A stretch of 10,632 bases of DNA. It comes from Anaerolineales bacterium. Its GTDB lineage: Bacteria; Chloroflexota; Anaerolineae; 4572-78; J111. A model generated the notes under the pieces. That model was not told where the DNA came from and made no database searches. It worked only from the letters and a program-made list of their open reading frames with translations. Position 1 is the first letter of the stretch. Each line of letters starts with the position of its first letter. The DNA lies in contig JAAUSP010000230.1 of the NCBI GenBank assembly GCA_012032575.1, forward strand, positions 1 to 10,632. The letters are read 5' to 3'. Shown piece after piece: positions 1 to 7,373 of this stretch. A program made the translations under genes and the position numbers.

Positions 1-363
1 CAACAAAACACCACTTCGTTGGGTTGCCTCTATCATTTCATCACATTCAGCTAAGGTCAGGGCCATGGGTTTTTCCAGAAAAACGTGCTTTCCGGCTTCT
101 GCTGCCGTGACGGCCAACGATTTATGGGTGAAGGTTGGGGTCGTGATGACCACAGCCTCAAACTTGCCCCACTCAAGCGCCGCCTCCAATGACTCAAATC
201 GGTTTTCGATCCCAAATTCGTTGGCGGTGTCGTCTAATACTTCAGCCACCGGATCAATAATACCAACCAGTTTTCCCGCCGGTATATATTTGACCAACGA
301 ATTGGCATGGACTTTCCCCGCGCGTCCTGCTCCAATCAGGCATACTCGAATCAGATTTGACAT
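1..363 (-). CDS. Gfo/Idh/MocA family NAD(P)-dependent oxidoreductase, N-terminal part (runs off left edge)
   Basis: Translating 363 down to 1 gives 121 uninterrupted codons starting MSNLIRVCLIGAGRAGKVHA. Residues 11-16 (GAGRAG) are the glycine-rich dinucleotide-binding turn of a Rossmann fold. Residues 97-99 (EKP) are the family signature, and K98 matches the catalytic lysine of inositol 2-dehydrogenase-type enzymes. The ATG at 363 is preceded by GGAAG at a 6-nt spacing, which supports this start. The C-terminal substrate domain lies outside the window, so the substrate is unknown. Family members oxidise or reduce a sugar or cyclitol hydroxyl with NAD(P). It lies 78 bp downstream of the kinase on the same strand and is probably in the same operon. 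It is clearly different from the second family member at 8477-9646, which has another nucleotide-binding turn. Confidence 0.93.
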   Translation of the reverse strand, partial: MSNLIRVCLIGAGRAGKVHANSLVKYIPAGKLVGIIDPVAEVLDDTANEFGIENRFESLEAALEWGKFEAVVITTPTFTHKSLAVTAAEAGKHVFLEKPMALTLAECDEMIEATQRSGVLL

Positions 364-441
364 TCAAAACTTCCTTTTCATCTGGTGAATTTTTACACAA
401 TAAGAATCTTCAAAATTCCCTGCGCCATTGATTTCCACTTC

Positions 442-1998
442 TCACGAGGTATCTTCGGAAATAGCCAACGAGGAAAACGTACGGCTAAGGGTCTGCTGCC
501 AGGAAATGTACTGTTCTACCAATGGGGCATATTTCCCGGTCATTTCGTCTTGTGGACTGATAGGCTTGCCATGACTCGCGGTGGTCCTTGCAGACGTCTC
601 AGCCAAATCGTCAAACAGGCCCACAGCATAGCCCGCAATGAGCGCACTGCCCCAGGTGGCAAACTCCGGGCGTTCCAAACGTTGGTAGGGTACACCCAAA
701 ACATTAGCTTTGAGCTGATTCCAGGGAACACTCCTGGCCCCACCGCCGATCACCCGTGCTTCGAGCAGGCTAAGCGTAGGGGTCAACTCCTGCAAAATGC
801 GCAGATAATAGGCATATTCAAAGGCAATACTTTCAAGCACAGCCCGAAAGAAATGGGCCTGGGTGTGTCCCCAGGAGAAGCCCACCCAGACTCCCCGCAT
901 GGCCGGATTGGCGGGACAGATTCGGCCGCCCAGGTGAGGTGAAAAAAAGAGGCCCTCAGCACCTGGCGGAATCTTAGCCGTCGTTTCAATCATCATGTCA
1001 TACAGGTCATCCGGGACGGTTTGTGGTTGACCCAGGTTTCGGTTAAAAAACTCATCGCGAAACCATCGCAGTGCAAGCCCACCGCCGGCAATGTAGGCCA
1101 ATGGATGCCATAAGCCTGGGACCACCGAACGCATGACCAGCAAGGCTCTGTTTTTTTCATCAGCCGCAAATTGGTCGCTACAGCCGGCCAGAACTGCCGC
1201 CGTCCCCGCTGTATCCAACAGCATCCCCGAACGGACCACTCCTGCACCTAAAGCCCCGGCTGCCGTATCTCCGCAACCTGCGGCAATAGGCGTACCGGCC
1301 GCTAACCCAAAATCTTTGGCCGCTTGATCCGTTACTTCTCCGATCACGTCCCACGGTGCTACAATGCGGGGCAGTTTGTCATCCACTACCCCCAACAGCT
1401 CACACAACTCTTTTGACCACGTTCCAGACCGGGCATCGTTGAGCGCAGAGAAGTGAATGAAGGTATAATCTATGAACGCCTCATGGCTTTGCAATCCGGC
1501 CATGGCACCGGCCACATAGCCGGCGGGCATGAGAAATTTGGCAATCCGGGCATATTCAGCCGGGCGTTCTTCCTTCCACCACAAAATTTTGGGGCCATGA
1601 TCGCAAGTCGGGGGACAGCCTGTCAAGCGGGTAATGAGATCACCGTGGTGCTGCTCAAGCTGCTTGATGTAAGGTTCGCAACGCATATCCAGCCAGGAGT
1701 CAAAACGGGTGGCCGGTTTGAAATCTTCATCAACCGAACCAACCCCAGCCATCTGGCTGTCAAAGGCAATGGCGGCAATATTCCGTGGGTTAACGCCACT
1801 AGCGGCGATACATTTTTGCACCGTATGGGCCGCTGAGTGATAAAAATCGTTATTCTCCTGCTCGACCACACCTGGTTTTGGGTAATACAGGGGAACTTCC
1901 GCGCTTGATTCGGCTATGAGAGTTCCGTCTGGACGATACAAGGCAGCCTTGGTCGCGCTGGTGCCCAAGTCCACACCGATCAGGTACTTTTCGTTCAC
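442..1998 (-). CDS. FGGY-family carbohydrate kinase, xylulokinase-like
   Basis: This is a cytoplasmic ATP-dependent sugar kinase of 518 aa, close to the usual 480-520 aa. Residues 7-14 (IGVDLGTS) form the N-terminal phosphate-binding loop. D244 in AAGCGDTAAG fits the catalytic aspartate of the family. GGG at 418-420 and ERPEFATWGSALIAGYA at about 442-458 match the C-terminal FGGY ATP-binding region. The frame opens at a TTG at 2010, but GGAG at 2008-2005 lies 6 nt before a GTG at 1998, so I prefer 1998. Where xylulokinases usually have MHG, this protein has DSQMAG (residues 80-85), so the substrate may not be xylulose. The isomerase-like gene ends 31 nt upstream. Together they suggest isomerisation of an aldose to a ketose followed by phosphorylation. 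The frame is intact, unlike the three genes upstream of it. Confidence 0.92.
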   Translation of the reverse strand: MNEKYLIGVDLGTSATKAALYRPDGTLIAESSAEVPLYYPKPGVVEQENNDFYHSAAHTVQKCIAASGVNPRNIAAIAFDSQMAGVGSVDEDFKPATRFDSWLDMRCEPYIKQLEQHHGDLITRLTGCPPTCDHGPKILWWKEERPAEYARIAKFLMPAGYVAGAMAGLQSHEAFIDYTFIHFSALNDARSGTWSKELCELLGVVDDKLPRIVAPWDVIGEVTDQAAKDFGLAAGTPIAAGCGDTAAGALGAGVVRSGMLLDTAGTAAVLAGCSDQFAADEKNRALLVMRSVVPGLWHPLAYIAGGGLALRWFRDEFFNRNLGQPQTVPDDLYDMMIETTAKIPPGAEGLFFSPHLGGRICPANPAMRGVWVGFSWGHTQAHFFRAVLESIAFEYAYYLRILQELTPTLSLLEARVIGGGARSVPWNQLKANVLGVPYQRLERPEFATWGSALIAGYAVGLFDDLAETSARTTASHGKPISPQDEMTGKYAPLVEQYISWQQTLSRTFSSLAISEDTS

Positions 1999-2004
1999 CA
2001 CTTT

Positions 2005-2008
2005 CTCC
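2005..2008 (-). promoter_or_regulatory. Ribosome binding site deciding the kinase start
   Basis: GGAG on the minus strand lies 6 nt before the GTG at 1998. It would sit inside the coding region if the upstream TTG at 2010 were used. The TTG has only a weak GGA in front of it. Confidence 0.6.
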
Positions 2009-2029
2009 AATTTGTTCCGCTATGCAGCT

Positions 2030-3344
2030 TTAAATCTCGGCAACTTTAAAGCCGAATATTTTGGCCAGTATTTCTATGTCAATCAGGTTGTGCCCGGTCA
2101 TCAGAAGGTAATGGTGGGAGGCAAGGGTATTCACCAACTTGGGACCATTCGGAACTTTAATGACTCCTCCATTCAAACAGTCAGAGCCGGGATTACTGAG
2201 CGTAACCAGTCAGACTTCCTTGCACGACCATGATGCTTTCGAGGGTGGGACTTAACTTGGCCAACGTAATATTCCCGACGGGAAGACGAGCATCTATTGC
2301 CGTCGCATTTTCATCAACAATAGCTAACACTTTGGGTTTGAGGGACCATTCTGTGGCAAAAGAAGTAGGCAATACCCCCAGGTAACCGCAGTGGGCGACC
2401 AAGATGTGATTTTCAGGTTCCTCTACCTCCGGGAAATTGGCAATCCGCTCATGCTTAAGGGCCGCCTGCCCCATAAGGAACGGGTAGAGGTTGGTCATCA
2501 TAATTGGCACATCAAGAGACTTATGCAAGATGTATTTGGTTATCATGGAAAGGGTATCGGCTTCGCAACCCCAGATCAATCCTTTTTCCTGGTAAAGCAT
2601 ATTCCAGGCCAGGCAGGGGGTGGTATCCGAGAAATGGGACTCATTGAGACAGTTAATGCCCATACCCCTGATCTGTTCATCTTGCTCAAGTTCACGTTTT
2701 AGCGCAATGTAAACTTTAATGGCGCTGTCGAGGGCGCGGGGGGTGATCCCCTCCGATTTTATAGACCACTTTTGGCGTACCTCCGCTGCTTCGAGATCGG
2801 AAATCTGTTTGGCGGTTGCCCCCAATTCCTTAAAACTCTTCTTGACGATAGTCAGGCCAAACTTTGCCAGGATGCGCTGTGTACATTCATCTTCCCACCA
2901 GTAAAAACGTTTAAAAATACTGGCCTGAAACCCCTCACCGGGATTATCCTGGAATACCAGAAATTTTGTCTGGCTCAGTTCTCTTTTGACCCTCAGTGCC
3001 CGGCAGATTCTTTGCGTCTGCTCCAGGTTGTAGGGGGCAATTGTTTCCACCCCTTCAGATTTTAGGTAGCTGGCAATCTCCCAATCCCACATGGATAGGG
3101 TGCCAAACTCGGAGGTTATAATCAGGATAGGGAGTTTGATTTGTTTGAAATCCTCAACCTGCCGGTAAGCATCCCCCAACATTTGGGGAAAAACCACCGC
3201 ATCAGCCTCAGGGAGGACTGCGCCCAACGCGGTGGGTGCCAGTACCTCTGCTTCGTTAACAAGTAAACTTTTTAAGGTATTAACCTGCTTATCAAAATCA
3301 TTGTCTCTACTTGGAAAATAAAGCGGAACCAGACGTGCCTTCAC
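2030..3344 (-). CDS. L-fucose/L-arabinose isomerase-like protein, frameshifted near the C-terminus
   Basis: Read directly, the frame stops at 2195-2193. A +1 shift between about 2212 and 2196 opens a further frame to a TAA at 2032-2030, containing GGVIKVPNG, ASHHYLLMTGH and a terminal KVAEI. The repaired protein is about 437 aa. It resembles the L-fucose/L-arabinose isomerase superfamily (metal-dependent aldose-ketose isomerases): GCEADTL (E261) and the late AHCGYLG segment look like the conserved Glu and Cys-Gly region, and the HH pair lies in the frameshifted tail. At the position where E. coli FucI has its metal-binding Asp, 24 residues after the Glu, this protein has Asn (N285). The true substrate is unknown. 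I set the start at GTG 3344 because AGGAGG at 3357-3352 lies 7 nt upstream; the frame also extends to a GTG at 3362. It lies between a permease and a sugar kinase, which fits a catabolic isomerase. Confidence 0.72.
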
Positions 3345-3351
3345 TATTTTT

Positions 3352-3357
3352 CCTCCT
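3352..3357 (-). promoter_or_regulatory. Ribosome binding site deciding the isomerase-like start
   Basis: A perfect AGGAGG on the minus strand lies 7 nt before the GTG at 3344. If the GTG at 3362 were used, this motif would be coding sequence. Confidence 0.75.
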
Positions 3358-3398
3358 CTCACTTATATTCTGGATAAGCCGAAGACCGAGGTGAAGAG

Positions 3399-4403
3399 TT
3401 ATATATCCTTCCCTTGTTTTTGGATGGTATAGACCATCACCGCCCCAAGAATAATAAACCCCTTGACAATCCACTGATAGAAAGATGATACTTCGGCCAA
3501 ATTGAAAATATTATTAAGAACAGAGATGATGAGAATACCGGCCACGGTACCCATTACGCTGCCTTTGCCGCCACCTAATCGAGTACCCCCAATTAACACG
3601 GCGGCAATTGAGTCCAAATCAAAACGATCAAAATTTAATCCACCCACTTGAGGATCGCCAATACCCATCCGACTGATCAGGAATAGTGCCGAAACTCCGG
3701 CAGTAAAACTGCAAAACATATAGGCAAACAGAATAATTGGCTTGGTACGGATGCCCGATAAACGGGCAATAACTTCACTACCACCTGTAGCAATAATGTA
3801 ACGGCCCAGAACAGTCTTGGTCAGAATAACAAACGTGATGATTACTAGCAGGGCCAAAAAAATAACCGGAAAAGGCACGGGGCCAACCATGCCCTCTGCA
3901 AAGTAGTTAAATCCTGGGCTAATCGAGCCTTTTGGCGCTTTGGCGTATAAAAGTACCAACCCCTGGACTATAGAGGCCACGCTTAAGGTGGTAATAAAGG
4001 GTACTACTTTCAAACGGGTAATAACAAACGCATTAATCAAACCCACCAGTAAGGCTCCACCCAGAGTTAACAGCACAACTTGAAGAATAACACCCAATCC
4101 AGGCTGACCCGCCATAAGCCCTGATGCGTAAACTGCCACCAGGCTAATAGTTGATCCAACCGACAAATCAATACCACCAGTGAGAATCACCATCGTTTGG
4201 CCGATGCTCACCACTCCTAGTGCCACCGCCTGGCGTAAAACATTAAAAATATTCTGAGGAGTACGAAAGTTGGGCGAGATGACCGTTGCAACCATGACAA
4301 TGAGCAACAAAATAGCGTAAATCTTAACCAAGTCTGCATGGTCATGCATAAACTGCTGTAATTGGTTTCGCCGCTGCTTTACAAGTCAGGGTATTAGTGT
4401 CAT
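3399..4403 (-). CDS. CUT2 (RbsC-type) sugar ABC transporter permease B, with an in-frame TGA at codon 6
   Basis: This is an integral-membrane subunit of a ribose/xylose-type importer. The uninterrupted frame runs from an ATG at 4349 (316 aa) and contains the family hallmark LTGGIDLSVGS after the second hydrophobic segment, the loop LGRYIIATGG, and GGTRLGGGKGSVMGT near the C-terminus, with many hydrophobic helices. The ATG at 4349 has no Shine-Dalgarno. Eighteen codons upstream and in frame is an ATG at 4403 with GGAG 6 nt before it. Between them, codon 6 is TGA (4388-4386), followed by KQRRNQLQQF, which resembles the KQLRKLM stretch before the first helix of permease A. From 4403 the length is 334 codons, against 332 for permease A. 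The gene therefore probably starts at 4403 and carries a nonsense change or base error. It begins 25 bp after the ATPase stop and ends about 54 bp before the isomerase-like start. Confidence 0.85.
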
Positions 4404-4409
4404 AATCCG

Positions 4410-4413
4410 CTCC
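4410..4413 (-). promoter_or_regulatory. Ribosome binding site for the upstream start of permease B
   Basis: GGAG on the minus strand lies 6 nt before the ATG at 4403. It is the only good ribosome binding site near the beginning of this gene and is the main reason for placing the start there, despite the TGA five codons later. Confidence 0.65.
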
Positions 4414-4428
4414 GTAAGTGGCCAGGGT

Positions 4429-5902
4429 TCATGACTTGTTCTTCCGTAGCCGTTTCACTGGCAAAATCCCGGCCATACGTCCTTTGTGCATTACCACAAT
4501 GCGGTCGCTCATGCCGATTATCTCTGGTATTTCAGAAGAGATCATCAAGATGGCCACACCTTCGGCAGCCAAGTCGCGCATCAAGCGCCAGATTTCTGCC
4601 TTGGCACCCACGTCAATACCACGAGTTGGCTCGTCCACAATCAGCAAACCTGAACCAGTAATAAGCCATTTCGCTAAGACTACTTTCTGTTGATTGCCAC
4701 CGCTCAAAAACTGTATTTCTTGATCCAAGCCGGGAGTACGGATATTTAAATCCTTAACCATTTTTAAAACGATATTCTTCTCTTGCATCTGCTTGATAAG
4801 CCCCCACCGTTGGCGCTGAGCTAAACTTGGCAGTGCGGCATTATGTCTGACTGATAGGCCCGCCACAATTCCTTCTTCTTTACGGCTCTCGGGCAAAAAA
4901 CCAATATTATGCCGCATTGCCTGCCGCGGATTACCTATTTTGACCGCCTGGCCTTTAATCTTGATCTCACCCTGGTTGATACTCCGCACCCCAAAAATAG
5001 CCTGGGCCAGTTCGCTCCTCCCTGCTCCCATCAGTCCAGCAAGGCCAACTATCTCACCTTTATGAAGGGTGAGATTGATATTTTCAATACATTTTGACAG
5101 GATAAGTTATTGATTGATAAAACTTCTTCACCTGGTTTTTTACTATCTCCCCGTGGAGGGAAAGTTTCAGAAAAGGTACGGCCAATCATCATTTTGACCA
5201 ATGATGCACGATCAAGGTCTTTGATATGGAGAGTATCTACTACCCGGCCGTCTCTCATCACCGTCACCCGGTCTGCTATTTGAAATACTTCGGCTAAACG
5301 ATGAGAAATGTAGATAATAGCCACCCCTTGCTGCTTCAACGCCGAGATAACCTCAAAAACACGTTCCAAATCATGACCACCTAATGTAGCCGATGGCTCA
5401 TCCATAATGACAATCTTGGCATTGAGAGATAATGCTTTTGCAATTTCAACCATTTGTTGTTGAGCCACACTTAACCGGCCCACTTTGGTCCGTGGGTCGA
5501 GGTCCACTCCCAACCGATGTAATACTTCTTGCGCTTGCCGCTCAAGTTGCAGAGAATTGACAAATCCCCAACGATTGCGAGGTTCGCGACCTAAAATACA
5601 TTCTCAGCTATATTTAGATCAGGTAGCAGGTTCAATTCTTGATAAATGATACTGATACTAAAGCGTTGCTGGGCATCATGAGGGCTGTTAATGGCGACAG
5701 GTTGACCATCCAGATAGATTTCTCCTGATTTTGGTTGATAGACCCCTGCTAAAATCTTCATTAAGGTAGACTTTCCTGCCCCATTCTGTCCCAAGAGCGC
5801 ATGCACCTCACCCAAACGGCAGTCAAAACTCACATTGTCTAGAGCCAGTGCACCGGGAAAATCCTTAGTGATATTTTCCATTCTGAGATAACTATCTGAC
5901 AT
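4429..5902 (-). pseudogene. RbsA-type sugar ABC transporter ATP-binding protein, broken by two single-base deletions
   Basis: This is the tandem ATPase that drives a CUT2 sugar importer, here in three frames. Adding one base in T4 (minus-strand 5596-5593) and one in A4 (5084-5081) restores a continuous protein of about 491 aa, the normal family length. Domain 1 has Walker [10 protein letters not shown] (38-46), signature LSVAQQQ (144-150) and Walker B with DE at 168-169. Domain 2 has the degenerate Walker A GLMGAGRSEL usual for this family, signature LSGGNQQ (400-406) and Walker B with DE at 414-415. The rejoined segments read [13 protein letters not shown] and NINLTLHKGEIVGLAGL, as expected. 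The ATG at 5902 has GAAGG 8 nt upstream. All key ATPase motifs survive, so the breaks may be sequencing errors rather than real decay. As written, translation from 5902 ends after 103 codons. It follows the binding-protein gene after 110 bp. Confidence 0.9.
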
Positions 5903-5925
5903 AATTTAATCCTTCACCAGGCAGT

Positions 5926-6009
5926 CGGGGTAAGGTAGTAGATAACAAGGCTGATAAAAATAATCTTGCTATCTACTACCTATCATCCACTAATTAACAG
6001 ATTACCCCG
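5926..6009. repeat. Long inverted repeat (hairpin) between the binding-protein and ATPase genes
   Basis: The inner arms GGTAGTAGATA (5934-5944) and TATCTACTACC (5970-5980) are perfect 11-bp complements. One A/C mismatch further in, CAAG (5946-5949) pairs with CTTG (5965-5968). Directly outside, CGGGGTAA (5926-5933) pairs perfectly with TTACCCCG (6002-6009) across a 21-nt one-sided bulge. On the transcribed minus strand no U-run follows, so it does not look like a standard intrinsic terminator. It starts just after the binding-protein stop codon. By analogy with other ABC operons, it may protect the 3' end of the binding-protein message and lower expression of the downstream ATPase and permease. 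That role is inference. Confidence 0.8.
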
Positions 6010-6012
6010 TTT

Positions 6013-7194
6013 CTATTCCGGGAACATACGTTGAGCGACTTCGGGGAGAGCACTGGCCCAGTAGTCATCGGGCAAATCCATCCGGACATACTTGTCCAGG
6101 TTCTCTTTGGTGATAACTTCACGGGGCACATCCACATTCTTCTGCACCGGCTTGCCAGCCAGAATGTCCAGGGCTATCTGTACAGCTACCCCACCCTGAT
6201 TGACCGGGAATGTGACGACCACTCCCTCAAAACCAATCTCCTTCATCTGCTTCAGGTAGCGGTTGAAATCTTCACCCGTCACCGGGGGCACATCCAAGCC
6301 GGCTTCGACAAAGGCTTCCACTGCCCCCGATGCCTGCAATCCACTGTCGGCCCAAACCCCATCTATCTGCTCAAACTGGACCAGCCAGTTCTCCATTATC
6401 TGCTTGCCTTCCACCGGCGACCAGTTGGCATACTCTTGAGCCAGCTCCTTGATGTCCGGGTTTTGGGTAAACACTTCCCGTGCGCATTGCAGCCGTTCCT
6501 CAGCTGGACTGGCCCCAGCAATGCCCGACAACAGCACAATGTTACCCTTGCCACCTAATGTCTCCACTAACCACTCCGCTTGAGCTTTGCCCATCTCACA
6601 ATTGCTTGAGTTTACATAGGAAACATAGTTCTCTTCACCCGATACATTCCGATCTAATGTCACCACAGGAATCCCTGCCGCCATCGCTTTGGCTGCCACC
6701 GGCGTCAAGGCTTCCTGTGTCGCCGGACTGATGATCAGAATGTCACAATCCTTCGTCAACAGGTCTTCAGTATCACTGATCTGTTTGGCCGGGTCGTCAT
6801 TGGCATCTGTCTCGATCAGGTTTTCAATCTCCGGATGCTGCTCAATCGCATATCGCAAATGCTCCACCATCGAAACCCGCCAAGAGTTTGATACCGATGC
6901 ATTGCTGAAGCAGAACGTGTATGGCCCTTCTTTTTTGTATTGGCCCGTGTCTGCTGTTCCCGCCTCCACTTCGGCCGGCTGGGCGGCTTCGGTGGCTGGA
7001 GCTTCTTCTGTAACGGCTGCGGCTTCGGTGGCTGGTACTTTTTCTTCCGTTGCTTCCTTTGCCAGTTGTTCGGTCACTGCTGGTGCAGGTTCTTCTTTAG
7101 CAGCCTCAGGAGCGGGCGAGCAAGCTGTAACAATTAAAGCTCCCAATATAACCAGGCAGAATATCCAGTAAAAACTTTTCCTTTGTCGAAACAT
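6013..7194 (-). CDS. Sugar ABC transporter substrate-binding lipoprotein (RbsB-type, Peripla_BP_4-like)
   Basis: This is the 393-aa extracytoplasmic receptor of the importer. A basic start (RQRK) and a hydrophobic stretch at about 8-24 lead to the lipobox VTAC, with C25 as the lipidated cysteine. Residues 26-85 form a low-complexity linker rich in Ala, Pro, Thr and Glu, partly duplicated. From about residue 88 (GPYTFCFSN) the ribose-binding-protein fold begins: DANDDPAKQISDTEDLL, DILIISPATQEALTP, AGIPVVTLDRNV and GGKGNIVLLSG are characteristic of the type I sugar-binding family. ATG 7194 has AAGGAGG 5 nt upstream. The ligand cannot be read from sequence. It lies between permease A (263 bp upstream) and the ATPase (110 bp downstream). 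The linker style resembles that of Chloroflexota lipoproteins. Confidence 0.95.
   Translation of the reverse strand: MFRQRKSFYWIFCLVILGALIVTACSPAPEAAKEEPAPAVTEQLAKEATEEKVPATEAAAVTEEAPATEAAQPAEVEAGTADTGQYKKEGPYTFCFSNASVSNSWRVSMVEHLRYAIEQHPEIENLIETDANDDPAKQISDTEDLLTKDCDILIISPATQEALTPVAAKAMAAGIPVVTLDRNVSGEENYVSYVNSSNCEMGKAQAEWLVETLGGKGNIVLLSGIAGASPAEERLQCAREVFTQNPDIKELAQEYANWSPVEGKQIMENWLVQFEQIDGVWADSGLQASGAVEAFVEAGLDVPPVTGEDFNRYLKQMKEIGFEGVVVTFPVNQGGVAVQIALDILAGKPVQKNVDVPREVITKENLDKYVRMDLPDDYWASALPEVAQRMFPE
6983..7035. repeat. Direct repeat within the lipoprotein linker, 36-bp period
   Basis: The 17-bp string GCGGCTTCGGTGGCTGG occurs at 6983-6999 and again at 7019-7035. The 36-bp offset equals 12 codons and duplicates the linker words PATEAA in the encoded lipoprotein. 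This suggests an in-frame tandem duplication or slippage in the flexible tether rather than a separate element. Confidence 0.85.
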
Positions 7195-7217
7195 TCTTCC
7201 CTCCTTTGGGGGTTGCT

Positions 7218-7246
7218 TTCACCATTTCATTATGATGTGATATAAT
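7218..7246 (+). promoter_or_regulatory. Candidate plus-strand extended -10 promoter
   Basis: TATAAT at 7241-7246 is a perfect -10 and is preceded by TGA (7238-7240), giving an extended -10 (TGn). TTCACC at 7218-7223 lies 17 bp upstream and matches 4 of 6 bases of TTGACA. It points rightward, opposite to all genes here, toward the terminator at 7319-7373. The surrounding DNA is AT-rich, so a chance match is possible. Confidence 0.45.
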
Positions 7247-7252
7247 TAATTA

Positions 7253-7373
7253 ACATAGCGAACAATACCGTGTCCCAACATAAATACGTTGGATACGCTT
7301 TGGGCGCTAATTTCCATTAGGGAGATATTGCAGACCGCCAAGTTAGCCATATCTCCCTTTTTTTATTTATTTT
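7253..7373 (+). ncRNA. Candidate small RNA on the plus strand in the permease A / binding-protein gap
   Basis: A transcript starting about 7 nt after the candidate -10 would run to the terminator, roughly 115 nt. It has no sizeable open frame. It contains complementary arms TAGCG (7256-7260) and CGCTA (7305-7309), which enclose two mutually exclusive pairings: CCAAC/GTTGG (7275-7279 with 7288-7292) and CCCAA/TTGGG (7274-7278 with 7300-7304). It would be antisense to the upstream leader of the lipoprotein gene if that operon is transcribed through the gap. I recognise no known RNA family. Existence of the RNA is inference from promoter plus terminator. Confidence 0.35.
7319..7373 (+). terminator. 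Intrinsic terminator on the plus strand
   Basis: AGGGAGATAT (7319-7328) and ATATCTCCCT (7349-7358) form a perfect 10-bp stem with a 20-nt loop. The stem is followed directly by seven T residues ending at 7364, then a further T-rich tail (ATTTATTTT). The T-run follows the hairpin only on the plus strand, so it would not stop the minus-strand operon in the usual way. There is no plus-strand gene upstream for it to end, which is why a small RNA is proposed. Confidence 0.75.

Noticed and set aside
364..441. AT-rich inverted repeat (GAATTTT / AAAATTC) between kinase and the second dehydrogenase
   Set aside because: It is seven A/T-dominated pairs with a long loop and no T-run. Chance is likely in such AT-rich sequence, so I do not call a terminator.
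385..942. Plus-strand open frame of 185 aa
   Set aside because: It lies opposite the C-terminal part of the FGGY kinase, which has clear family motifs. The plus frame shows no recognisable domain and no ribosome binding site that I could see.
5593..5596. Programmed -1 frameshifting in the ATPase gene
   Set aside because: The site is not an X XXY YYZ heptamer and four-base runs are short for transcriptional slippage. A second similar lesion in the same gene makes error or decay more likely.
6689..7171. Plus-strand open frame of 160 aa rich in Ala and Ser
   Set aside because: It is the antisense shadow of the lipoprotein's low-complexity tether; the repeat-rich composition keeps the opposite frame free of stops.
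7231..7257. CRP-like operator around TGTGA near 7237
   Set aside because: Only one half-site is present. The matching TCACA at the correct spacing is missing.
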